Assembly (NCBI GenBank): GCA_030672255.1
Contig: DAOVGU010000183.1
Location: forward strand, 1 to 6,180
Source of the DNA: a bacterium
GTDB taxonomy: Bacteria; Ratteibacteria; UBA8468
Length of the DNA: 6,180 nt
Reading direction: 5' to 3'
Position numbers and translations under genes: made by a program. Below are positions 1 to 5,957 of the stretch, piece by piece; position 1 is the stretch's first letter, and the number at the start of each line of letters is the position of its first letter. The notes under the pieces are model-generated. The model was not told where the DNA came from. It saw nothing but the letters and a program-made list of their open reading frames with translations, and ran no database searches.

Positions 1-645
1 CCCATTGAGGAAATATTAAAGTATCTTAAAGAGCAAAAAATCTTTCTTGTTGGCTGCGCTCAGTGTGCTACAGTTTGTCATACTGGAGGAGAGCCAGAGG
101 TAAAGGATATGAAGAAGCTATTGGAGGAGAAGGGGAAGGTTATTGTTGATTGGATTGTTCTTGACCCTGGTTGCAATCTTCCCAAAGTAAGGACTGAATT
201 GAGAAAGAAGCAAAAAACTTTGGATGAAGCAGAAAGCATTTTAGTTCTTTCCTGTGGTTTGGGCAATCAAACCCTTACCGAGATTACAAAAAAGATTGTT
301 CATCCCGGATGTAATACTCTCTGTATCGGCGCTGAGGTAAAAACGACTTTAGGTCCCAAAGGGCTAATCTCCAATTTTGAGGAACAATGCAGCCTCTGTG
401 GTGAATGCATCCTGGAGGCTACGGGAGGGATTTGTCCTTTGACCCGCTGCCCTAAGGGTCTGCTTAACGGTCCCTGCGGGGGAGCGAAGGATGGCAAATG
501 CGAGGTGGATAAAGAAAAGGATTGTGGGTGGCAATTAATTTATGAGCGCTTAAAGGAATCAGATAGGTTAGACCTCTTAGAGGCATTTCAAGCGCCTAAG
601 GACTGGTCTAAAAAAACAACCCCGCAAAAAGTTGTCGCTGGGTAG
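1..645 (+). CDS. metV: MetV, methylenetetrahydrofolate reductase C-terminal-type Fe-S/zinc protein (5' end cut)
   Basis: The frame is open from base 1, so the start lies outside the window; 214 codons are visible, close to full length for MetV (about 215 residues), so only a few residues are probably missing. The visible N-terminus has the cysteine motif GCAQCATVC followed by HTGGE. The C-terminal half is a dense cysteine region (bases about 388-528: QCSLCGEC, GGICPLTRCPKG, NGPCGG, KCEVD, DCGW) typical of the MTHFR C-terminal domain, where it binds metal or Fe-S clusters. From family knowledge, MetV partners MetF in acetogens and passes electrons to its flavin, because these short MetF proteins do not work alone with NADH. 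The adjacent downstream metF supports this. An ATG at 109 would give 178 residues but would drop the conserved first cysteine motif, so it is not the start. Confidence 0.9.
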   Translation, partial: PIEEILKYLKEQKIFLVGCAQCATVCHTGGEPEVKDMKKLLEEKGKVIVDWIVLDPGCNLPKVRTELRKKQKTLDEAESILVLSCGLGNQTLTEITKKIVHPGCNTLCIGAEVKTTLGPKGLISNFEEQCSLCGECILEATGGICPLTRCPKGLLNGPCGGAKDGKCEVDKEKDCGWQLIYERLKESDRLDLLEAFQAPKDWSKKTTPQKVVAG

Positions 646-685
646 TATCAAGAATAAAATGATGAAAACTGAAGATGGCAGCTAC

Positions 686-739
686 CGGTAGCCGCACCCT
701 TCAGGGTGCGAAGACGCAGGCTAAAGCCTGCGTCTACCG
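686..739. repeat. Palindromic two-hairpin repeat in the metV-metF spacer
   Basis: Two perfect hairpins lie back to back: 8-bp arms CGCACCCT/AGGGTGCG at 693-710 with a 2-nt centre, and 11-bp arms AGACGCAGGCT/AGCCTGCGTCT at 712-735 with a 2-nt centre. The outside is closed by a short terminal inverted repeat CGGTAG (686-691) / CTACCG (734-739). This paired-palindrome design is that of REP-like or small MITE-like dispersed repeats, although only one copy is in the window. It occupies the middle of the 145-bp spacer and could form RNA structure between the two cistrons. No T-run follows, so it does not look like an intrinsic terminator. Confidence 0.75.
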
Positions 740-776
740 ACTAAAATAGCAAAATATTTTGACAATGCGTGTTGCT

Positions 777-781
777 GGAGG
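777..781 (+). promoter_or_regulatory. Shine-Dalgarno of metF
   Basis: GGAGG lies 9 nt before the ATG at 791. It is the clearest ribosome binding site in the window and fixes the metF start. Confidence 0.8.
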
Positions 782-790
782 AAAGTAAAA

Positions 791-1666
791 ATGAGTAAAC
801 TTTCGGAAGCTTTTGAAGGTAAGAAGTTTGTTGTCACCAGTGAAATTGGTCCGCCCAAGGGGACAAATATTGAGAAATGCCTAAAAGATGCCGAACTGTT
901 GAGGGATAAGGTATGTGCGATAAATGTCACTGATATTCAAAGCGCGGTGATGAGAATCGGTTCTCTGGCGATTTGTCATTTGTTAGCCGAGAAGGGTCTG
1001 GAACCTGTTTTTCAGATGGTATGCCGGGACAGAAACAGGCTCGCACTCCAATCGGACCTTTTGAGTGCCTGGGCATTGGGAATCAGAAATGTTCTTTGTT
1101 TGACCGGAGATTATACATCTCTGGGTGATCATCCGGAAACCAAACCGGTCTTTGACCTTGATTCCGTCCAGTTGCTAAAGGCAGTGATGACTCTGAATGA
1201 AGGACATGATATGTCCGGGAATGAGCTTGATGGCACTCCGAATTTCTTTGCCGGAGCGGTAGTGACACCCGGTTGCGATCCGATTGAGCCCCAGATCATT
1301 AAGATGAAAAAGAAGATAGATGCGGGGGCAAAGTTCTTCCAGACCCAGGCAGTTTTTGAACTAAAACAGTTTGAGTCCTTTATGAATGATGTGGAGAAAT
1401 TTCAGGTACCGGTGATGGCCGGAATCGTTGTCCTCAAGTCTGCGGGGATGGCCAAATTTATGAATGAGAACGTTGCCGGGGTTTTCGTTCCTGAGGGAAT
1501 TATCAAAGAGATGGCCGAGACCAAAAAGGAAGACCGCAAGAAGAAGGCGGTAGAAATTGCCGCCCGTATCATTCGCGAAATTAAGCCTATCTGCCAGGGG
1601 GCCCACATTATGCCTTTAGGTTGGGATGCTCTTGTCCCAGAAATCATCAACCAGGCCGAACTATAG
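791..1666 (+). CDS. metF: MetF, 5,10-methylenetetrahydrofolate reductase
   Basis: This 291-residue protein is a single-domain flavin TIM-barrel enzyme that reduces methylene-THF to methyl-THF in the cytoplasm. Visible family marks are TSEIGPPKG (residues 16-24) with the early catalytic-type Glu18, NVTDIQSA (45-52), FQMVCRDRNR (74-83), the flavin-site CLTGD (103-107), and AKFFQTQ (180-186) near the substrate site. The length matches the bacterial MetF family and there is no C-terminal regulatory extension as in eukaryotes. It lies 145 nt after metV; the metV-metF pairing is that of acetogenic bacteria, where MetF acts with MetV and an extra electron-input subunit. The ATG start is backed by GGAGG 9 nt upstream. 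The TAG stop is the first codon of the left arm of the inserted element at 1664-1842 and appears to have been TAA before insertion. Confidence 0.95.
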   Translation: MSKLSEAFEGKKFVVTSEIGPPKGTNIEKCLKDAELLRDKVCAINVTDIQSAVMRIGSLAICHLLAEKGLEPVFQMVCRDRNRLALQSDLLSAWALGIRNVLCLTGDYTSLGDHPETKPVFDLDSVQLLKAVMTLNEGHDMSGNELDGTPNFFAGAVVTPGCDPIEPQIIKMKKKIDAGAKFFQTQAVFELKQFESFMNDVEKFQVPVMAGIVVLKSAGMAKFMNENVAGVFVPEGIIKEMAETKKEDRKKKAVEIAARIIREIKPICQGAHIMPLGWDALVPEIINQAEL

Positions 1667-1842
1667 GGGGTCAGGTCTCAACATTTGACAAAACCATAAA
1701 GCTATAGCCAAGCACAGATTTAAGTCGCAAAATCACATAAATCAACACAGATAACTTCTAAACTATTTAGTCTTTCTGTGTTTCAATTTATTGTGTGGCT
1801 TTAATAATTTTTTTTTGTCAAATGTTGAGACCTGACCCCCTA
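1664..1842. mobile_element. MITE-like element with 30-bp perfect terminal inverted repeats and TA ends
   Basis: Bases 1664-1693 are the exact reverse complement of 1813-1842. The arms begin TAGGGGGTCAGGTCTC and continue AACATTTGACAAAA. The element is 179 bp and has no coding frame. The AT-rich interior is itself imperfectly palindromic: AACACAGA at 1744-1751 pairs with TCTGTGTT at 1775-1782, with further pairing outward between about 1734-1741 and 1787-1795, so the whole can fold into a long hairpin. Both ends are TA, consistent with a TA target duplication as made by IS630/Tc1-mariner-type transposases. Removing 1666-1842 restores GAA CTA TAA tcct ATG, joining metF to fdhA with 4 nt between. 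I infer a non-autonomous element mobilised in trans; its transposase family is not shown by the sequence. Confidence 0.8.
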
Positions 1843-1847
1843 ATCCT

Positions 1848-3881
1848 ATGAGAATCTTAACCACCTGTATCTATTGCGGTTGCGGATGCGGGCTGTATCT
1901 TGAATCCGAGAGTGGAAAAATTGTCGGTTCCTACCCCAGCCGAAATCATCCGGTATCAAAGGGAGCCCTTTGCGTCAAAGGATGGAATGCCTATGAATTT
2001 ATCAATAGTCCCGACAGACTCACTGTACCTTTAGTTAAAAGTAGTGATAATTTTAAGGAGAGCGGTTGGAATGAAGCGCTAAATTTAGTCTCCGAAAAAC
2101 TTTTACAGATTAAGGAAGAATATGGTCCCGATTCCCTTGCCTTTTTGAGTTCCGCCAAAACCACCAATGAAGAAAATTTCTTAATGATGAAATTGGCCCG
2201 CGCCGTCTTTAAGACCAACAATATTGACCATTGCGCCCGGCTCTGCCATGCCTCTACCGTCGTTGGCTTAGCAGCTACTTTCGGTTCCGGGGCGATGACA
2301 AATTCCATAAATGAATTTGAGAAGGCAGACCTATTTTTAGTAACCGGTTCCGATACGACCGAGCAGCATCCTTTAATTGGCTCGAGAATCATAAATGCTG
2401 TCGTTGATCGCGGTGCTGAATTGATCGTTGTTGACCCCCGGCGAATTGAACTAACTAAATATGCCAATATCTTTATGCAACAGGACAATGGAACTGATGT
2501 TGCCTGGATAAATGGAATGATGAATGTAATTATAAAAGAGAGATTATATGACCAAAAATATGTTGAGGAGAGAACAGAAAATTTTGCCGAGTTAAAAGAG
2601 ATGGTTAAAGACTATCCACCAGAAAAGGTAGAAAAGATAACCAAAATACCAAAAAATCTCCTCATTCAGGCAGCCCGGCTTTATGCTCAAACCAAAAAAG
2701 CGATGATACTCTATTCTATGGGCATTACCCAGCATACCACCGGTACCGATAATGTTAAATCGCTTGCTAATCTGGCAATGCTTACCGGTCATGTAGGACT
2801 TCCATCCACAGGTGTTAATCCTCTCAGAGGTCAAAATAATGTTCAGGGAGCCTGCGATTTAGGTGCACTTCCCAATGTATTCTCCGGTTACCAGAAGGTA
2901 GGCGATAAAGCAGTAAGGGATAAATTTGAAAGAGCCTGGAAGGTAGAAAGCCTACCGGCAGACCCTGGCCTTACCGTTACCGAAATCTTTAAAAAAGCAA
3001 AAGAGGGTAAGATAAAAGGTCTTTACATTATGGGTGAGAATCCCGCTCTCAGTGACCCGGATTTAACCCAGGTGCGAAAAGCGCTGGAAAAACTGGAATT
3101 TTTGGTCATCCAGGATATATTTATGAGTGAAACGGCAGAATACGCCGATGTGGTGCTTCCGGCGGCAAGCTTCGCCGAGAAGGATGGAACCTTTACTAAT
3201 ACAGAGCGCAGAGTCCAGAGAATACGAAAAGCAATCGAGCCCAAAGGAAAGAGCAAACCAGATTGGCAGATTCTATCTGAGATAGGCAAGCGATGTGGCT
3301 ATAGCGGAATAGAGTATCAAGACCCTTCTCAAATTATGGATGAAATCGCCTCTCTTACCCCTATCTATGGAGGGATAAGTTATGAGCGGCTTGAGCCATT
3401 TGGTCTGCAATGGCCCTGTCCAGCTAAAGAACATCCCGGGACTCCTTATCTGCATAAGGATAAATTTGCTAAAGGAAAGGGTTCCTTTATCCCTTGTCCT
3501 TATGTTGCTCCGGATGAACTTCCCGATGAAGAATATAATTTTGCTCTTTCTACCGGAAGGGTCTACTGGCACTGGCATACCGGTACAATGAGCCGAAGAA
3601 CTTCTTTGCTTGATCGGGAGGTGCCCGGCGCCTATGTGGAGATGCATCCGGCAGATGCCGAACAACTCAAGATAAAAGAAGGGGAGAAAGTAGAGGTTTC
3701 CTCCCGGCGCGGTGAGATTGAACTCGCCGTGAAACTCACGAAAAAGGTAAAAGAAGGTTCCCTCTTCATTCCATTTCATGTCCGGGAAGCTGCCGCCAAT
3801 GTGCTTACCAACCCGGCGATAGATCCCATTGCCAAAATTCCCGAATACAAAATCTGTGCCGCTAAAGTAGAGAAAATATGA
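1848..3881 (+). CDS. fdhA: Formate dehydrogenase catalytic subunit (molybdopterin, Cys-type)
   Basis: The 677-residue protein is a molybdopterin oxidoreductase of the compact FdhF/FdhA type that interconverts formate and CO2. A [4Fe-4S] site is formed by Cys7, Cys10, Cys14 and Cys42 (CxxCxxxC...C), followed by the conserved electron-transfer Lys44. The metal-ligand region reads DHCARLCHAS: Cys133 (TGC at 2244-2246) sits where selenocysteine occurs in FdhF, followed by the catalytic His134. PLRGQNNVQGACDLG (325-339) supplies the conserved active-site Arg327. The C-terminal pterin-binding domain spans about 560-675 (STGRVYWHWHTGTMSRRT). There is no signal peptide, so it should be cytoplasmic, and there is no NuoG-like N-terminal Fe-S extension, so it needs a partner. 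That partner is probably the product of the next gene, which overlaps by 4 bp. No Shine-Dalgarno is visible: the inserted element ends 5 nt before the ATG, and an in-frame TGA at 1833 blocks any long upstream extension. Mo versus W cannot be told. Confidence 0.92.
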   Translation: MRILTTCIYCGCGCGLYLESESGKIVGSYPSRNHPVSKGALCVKGWNAYEFINSPDRLTVPLVKSSDNFKESGWNEALNLVSEKLLQIKEEYGPDSLAFLSSAKTTNEENFLMMKLARAVFKTNNIDHCARLCHASTVVGLAATFGSGAMTNSINEFEKADLFLVTGSDTTEQHPLIGSRIINAVVDRGAELIVVDPRRIELTKYANIFMQQDNGTDVAWINGMMNVIIKERLYDQKYVEERTENFAELKEMVKDYPPEKVEKITKIPKNLLIQAARLYAQTKKAMILYSMGITQHTTGTDNVKSLANLAMLTGHVGLPSTGVNPLRGQNNVQGACDLGALPNVFSGYQKVGDKAVRDKFERAWKVESLPADPGLTVTEIFKKAKEGKIKGLYIMGENPALSDPDLTQVRKALEKLEFLVIQDIFMSETAEYADVVLPAASFAEKDGTFTNTERRVQRIRKAIEPKGKSKPDWQILSEIGKRCGYSGIEYQDPSQIMDEIASLTPIYGGISYERLEPFGLQWPCPAKEHPGTPYLHKDKFAKGKGSFIPCPYVAPDELPDEEYNFALSTGRVYWHWHTGTMSRRTSLLDREVPGAYVEMHPADAEQLKIKEGEKVEVSSRRGEIELAVKLTKKVKEGSLFIPFHVREAAANVLTNPAIDPIAKIPEYKICAAKVEKI

Positions 3882-5017
3882 AAAAACTTCATAATTCTCA
3901 CCCTCCCCCATACCCCCTCCCCTCAAGGGAGGGGAAGATAGGGGAGGGGGTGTTTGTAATTCCCTGTACTGTAAAGAAGGATAGAGTGAAGGATTTACTT
4001 ATCACTGCCTCCGAAGAGTGGGATGCCTTTGTCCCCTGGAAGGGTCCTGAAGAAGATGTTCAGTTTGTAAAACTTCCGGATGAGAAAAGGAAGAATTTTC
4101 TGGATAGGTTAAGTTTAGAGGATGGAGCGCCTTTAATTCCACCCAAAACTGTTATCTTCCCTCAACTGGAATCACTCTTTGAATTTGAGGAGGGAAAAAT
4201 TAAGGAAATGATACCTTCTCCTACTAAAAAACTTCTATTTGGACTGAGAGCCTGCGATGTAAAGGCAATATTATTTGTAGATGATTTTTTCAAGAGAAAC
4301 TTTGAGGACATCTATTACCTGAATAGAACGATGAATAAATTGTTGGTTCTTGTTGGTTGTAAAACTCCTCCCCGGGATTGCTTCTGCACCTCTACAAAAA
4401 CAGGACCATTTTTGCCTGTCCCTCGAAGCCTCGGCGAAGTGGGAAAGGAAGGGTTTGACCTGCAGTTAGTTGACATCGGGAAAAAATATCTGGTTGAGGT
4501 GGGCTCAGAGAAAGGAAAGGAATTTATAGGGAATTATCAAGACTTTTTCGAAGAAGCCTCTAAAAAAGATGTGGAACTCTCAAAAGCCATGAAGAAAAAA
4601 GCGGAGGAAGCTGTTACTTTAAAGATAGATTTTGAGAAAGCAATCAAGAATTTTTGTGAAGATAAAATTTCCCAAATCATTTATGAAAAAATAGCCGAAA
4701 GGTGTATCTACTGCGGTGGGTGTCTCTATATCTGTCCGACCTGTACCTGTTTTAATATATTTGATGGCAAAAAGGGAGATAGAGGAAAAAGATCTCGCAA
4801 CTGGGATGCTTGTGTGTTTGAAGGATATACGCGCGAGGCCAGCGGGCATAATCCCCGGGCAGAAAAGTGGCTGCGAACCTCCCGGCGATATGAACATAAA
4901 CTGAAATACAATTATCTAACTACTGGGATGAGTGGTTGTGTTGGTTGCGGAAGGTGTCTGGCGACCTGCCCGGTTAATCTCGGAATGTCTAAACTGATTC
5001 AAGAGGTAACAAAATGA
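3878..5017 (+). CDS. hydB: HydB-like two-[4Fe-4S] electron-transfer subunit (sulfhydrogenase beta / AsrA family)
   Basis: The 379-residue cytoplasmic protein resembles the beta subunit of archaeal NiFe sulfhydrogenase and anaerobic sulfite reductase subunit A, which carry electrons between a flavin subunit and a catalytic subunit. Two [4Fe-4S] motifs are clear: Cys276-x2-Cys279-x2-Cys282-x3-Cys286-Pro, continuing into the family hallmark CPTCTCF (286-292), and Cys354-x2-Cys357-x2-Cys360-x3-Cys364-Pro. FGLRACDVKAI (121-131) and CKTPPRDCFCTS (161-172) are also typical. The ATG overlaps the fdhA stop (ATGA), implying translational coupling. Residues about 8-24 (HPPPYPLPSREGKIGEG) are translated from a GC-rich palindrome; recognisable family sequence begins only at FVIP (26-29). 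GTG at 3950 is an alternative start giving 355 residues, but its nearest GGAGG is only 2 nt away. A second possible insert lies near residues 179-190. The symbol is by family resemblance; here it probably serves formate dehydrogenase. Confidence 0.87.
   Translation: MKKLHNSHPPPYPLPSREGKIGEGVFVIPCTVKKDRVKDLLITASEEWDAFVPWKGPEEDVQFVKLPDEKRKNFLDRLSLEDGAPLIPPKTVIFPQLESLFEFEEGKIKEMIPSPTKKLLFGLRACDVKAILFVDDFFKRNFEDIYYLNRTMNKLLVLVGCKTPPRDCFCTSTKTGPFLPVPRSLGEVGKEGFDLQLVDIGKKYLVEVGSEKGKEFIGNYQDFFEEASKKDVELSKAMKKKAEEAVTLKIDFEKAIKNFCEDKISQIIYEKIAERCIYCGGCLYICPTCTCFNIFDGKKGDRGKRSRNWDACVFEGYTREASGHNPRAEKWLRTSRRYEHKLKYNYLTTGMSGCVGCGRCLATCPVNLGMSKLIQEVTK
3899..3952. repeat. GC-rich palindromic repeat translated in frame at the 5' end of hydB
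   Basis: A nested palindrome of C-runs and then G-runs. The inner arms CCCCTCCC (3914-3921) and GGGAGGGG (3927-3934) are perfect around a 5-nt loop. The outer arms CACCCTCCCC (3899-3908) and GGGGAGGGGGTG (3941-3952) match imperfectly. It is unlike the surrounding AT-richer coding sequence and encodes a Pro-rich then Gly/Glu/Lys-rich peptide. TAATTC occurs on both sides (3892-3897 and 3957-3962) and could be a target duplication. However, clean removal of one copy plus the insert takes out 65 bp and would break the present frame, so the exact insertion history is unclear. Confidence 0.65.
5002..5006 (+). promoter_or_regulatory. Shine-Dalgarno of hydG
   Basis: AGAGG lies 7 nt before the ATG at 5014, inside the end of the hydB-like gene. 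It supports this start and the 4-bp overlap. Confidence 0.6.
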
Positions 5018-5850
5018 AGAATGAATATCTTCCCCATCCCGCAAGGATTGAGTCTATCCAGCGAGAGAGTTTTGATACCCAAACATTTAAGGTCATCTTC
5101 GTTGATGAAAAATTAGCAAAAAGTTTCAATTACAAACCAGGCCAGTTCATGGAAATCTCTTTGTTAGGAATGGGGGAAGCTCCCATCTCAATTACCTCTT
5201 CTCCTTCCCGGAAAGGGTGCTTGGAATTTACCATCCGGGCAATGGGAAAACTCACCCGGGCGATAAATCAACTTAAGAGAGGAAATGTCCTTTATCTAAG
5301 AGGTCCTTATGGAAATTCCTTTTCCTTGGAGGAGGTTAAAGGTAAAGATTTATATTTCATTGCCGGAGGCATTGGACTACCTCCCTTGAGAAGTGTCATC
5401 AATACTGTCTTTGATAAGCGGGAGAATTTCGGAAAGGTTAAAATTTTATATGGTGCAAAGACGCCGGACGAACTCTGTTTTAAGGAGGAACTAAAAGTAT
5501 GGCAAAAATTTCCCAATACCGAACTTTTGCTTACGGTAGATACACAGGATAAGGATTGGAAAGGCAATGTCGGAGTGGTAACTACCCTCTGGGAGAAGAC
5601 GGCTATGGATGGAAACCAAGCAATTGCCTGTGTATGCGGCCCCCCGATTATGATAAGATTTGTTGTGCAGAAATTGTTGGAATCGCAATTTAAGGAAAAA
5701 AATATCCATATTAGTTTGGAGCGGTATATGAAATGTGGTCTGGGAAAATGCGGGCACTGCAATATTGGTGGGAAATTTGTCTGCATTGATGGCCCCGTCT
5801 TTACCTACAGCCAGATCAAAGAACTCCCCGCTAAAGAACATGTTCTTTAA
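5014..5850 (+). CDS. hydG: HydG-like FAD/NAD(P)-binding [2Fe-2S] reductase subunit (sulfhydrogenase gamma / PyrK family)
   Basis: The 278-residue protein belongs to the ferredoxin-NADP reductase-like family that includes sulfhydrogenase gamma and PyrK-type subunits (not the radical-SAM maturase also called HydG). The FAD domain covers about 1-105, with PGQFMEISL (42-50), the flavin-site APISI (56-60) and RGPYGNSF (96-103). The nucleotide domain follows with AGGIGLPPLRS (117-127) and CGPPIM (208-213). The C-terminus binds [2Fe-2S] through Cys241, Cys246, Cys249 and Cys257 in the hallmark ERYMKCGLGKCGHC. It probably oxidises or reduces NAD(P)H and exchanges electrons with the HydB-like partner, whose stop its ATG overlaps by 4 bp. 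NADH versus NADPH preference cannot be read reliably. An 18-bp palindrome covers its last codons. Confidence 0.9.
   Translation: MKNEYLPHPARIESIQRESFDTQTFKVIFVDEKLAKSFNYKPGQFMEISLLGMGEAPISITSSPSRKGCLEFTIRAMGKLTRAINQLKRGNVLYLRGPYGNSFSLEEVKGKDLYFIAGGIGLPPLRSVINTVFDKRENFGKVKILYGAKTPDELCFKEELKVWQKFPNTELLLTVDTQDKDWKGNVGVVTTLWEKTAMDGNQAIACVCGPPIMIRFVVQKLLESQFKEKNIHISLERYMKCGLGKCGHCNIGGKFVCIDGPVFTYSQIKELPAKEHVL
5832..5849. repeat. Perfect 18-bp palindrome over the hydG stop codon
   Basis: TAAAGAACATGTTCTTTA is its own reverse complement and includes the first two bases of the TAA stop. In RNA it could form a 7-bp AT-rich stem with a CATG loop. No T-run follows on either strand, so it is not a convincing terminator; it could be a protein-binding site or a coincidence. 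Confidence 0.5.
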
Positions 5851-5957
5851 AAATAGAGAATAGGGATACTGAATAGAGAAAGTTAGAAAGAGATGCCCGA
5901 TGCCTTTCAACCTTTTTTGAAAAATAGGGACAGACCCCATTAAATACTGCCTGACAA
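5851..5957. other. Convergent intergenic spacer between hydG and the minus-strand partial gene
   Basis: The 107-bp AT-rich gap contains a direct repeat AATAGAGAA (5852-5860 and 5872-5880, 20 bp apart) and the motif TAGGGACAGACCCC at 5925-5938. That motif resembles in layout the end of the element at 1664-1842 but has no inverted partner here. No GC-rich stem followed by a T-run is visible for either converging gene. Confidence 0.4.

Noticed and set aside
750..761. 12-bp palindrome CAAAATATTTTG upstream of metF as an operator
   Set aside because: Palindromes of this length are expected about once or more in 6 kb by chance, and this one is simple AT-rich sequence.
759..787. TTGACA at 759-764 as a -35 box for metF
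   Set aside because: The -10 position at normal spacing would fall in AAAGTA, overlapping the ribosome binding site region, and transcription would begin at or after the start codon.
1685..1708. TTGACA in the left arm of the element plus TATAGC as a promoter for fdhA
   Set aside because: The spacing between the hexamers is only 12 nt and no better -10 is found at 16-18 nt.
3273..3926. Minus-strand 217-codon ORF opposite the end of fdhA
   Set aside because: It is antisense to a well-conserved catalytic domain, its start lies in the GC-rich palindrome, and its product shows no domain.
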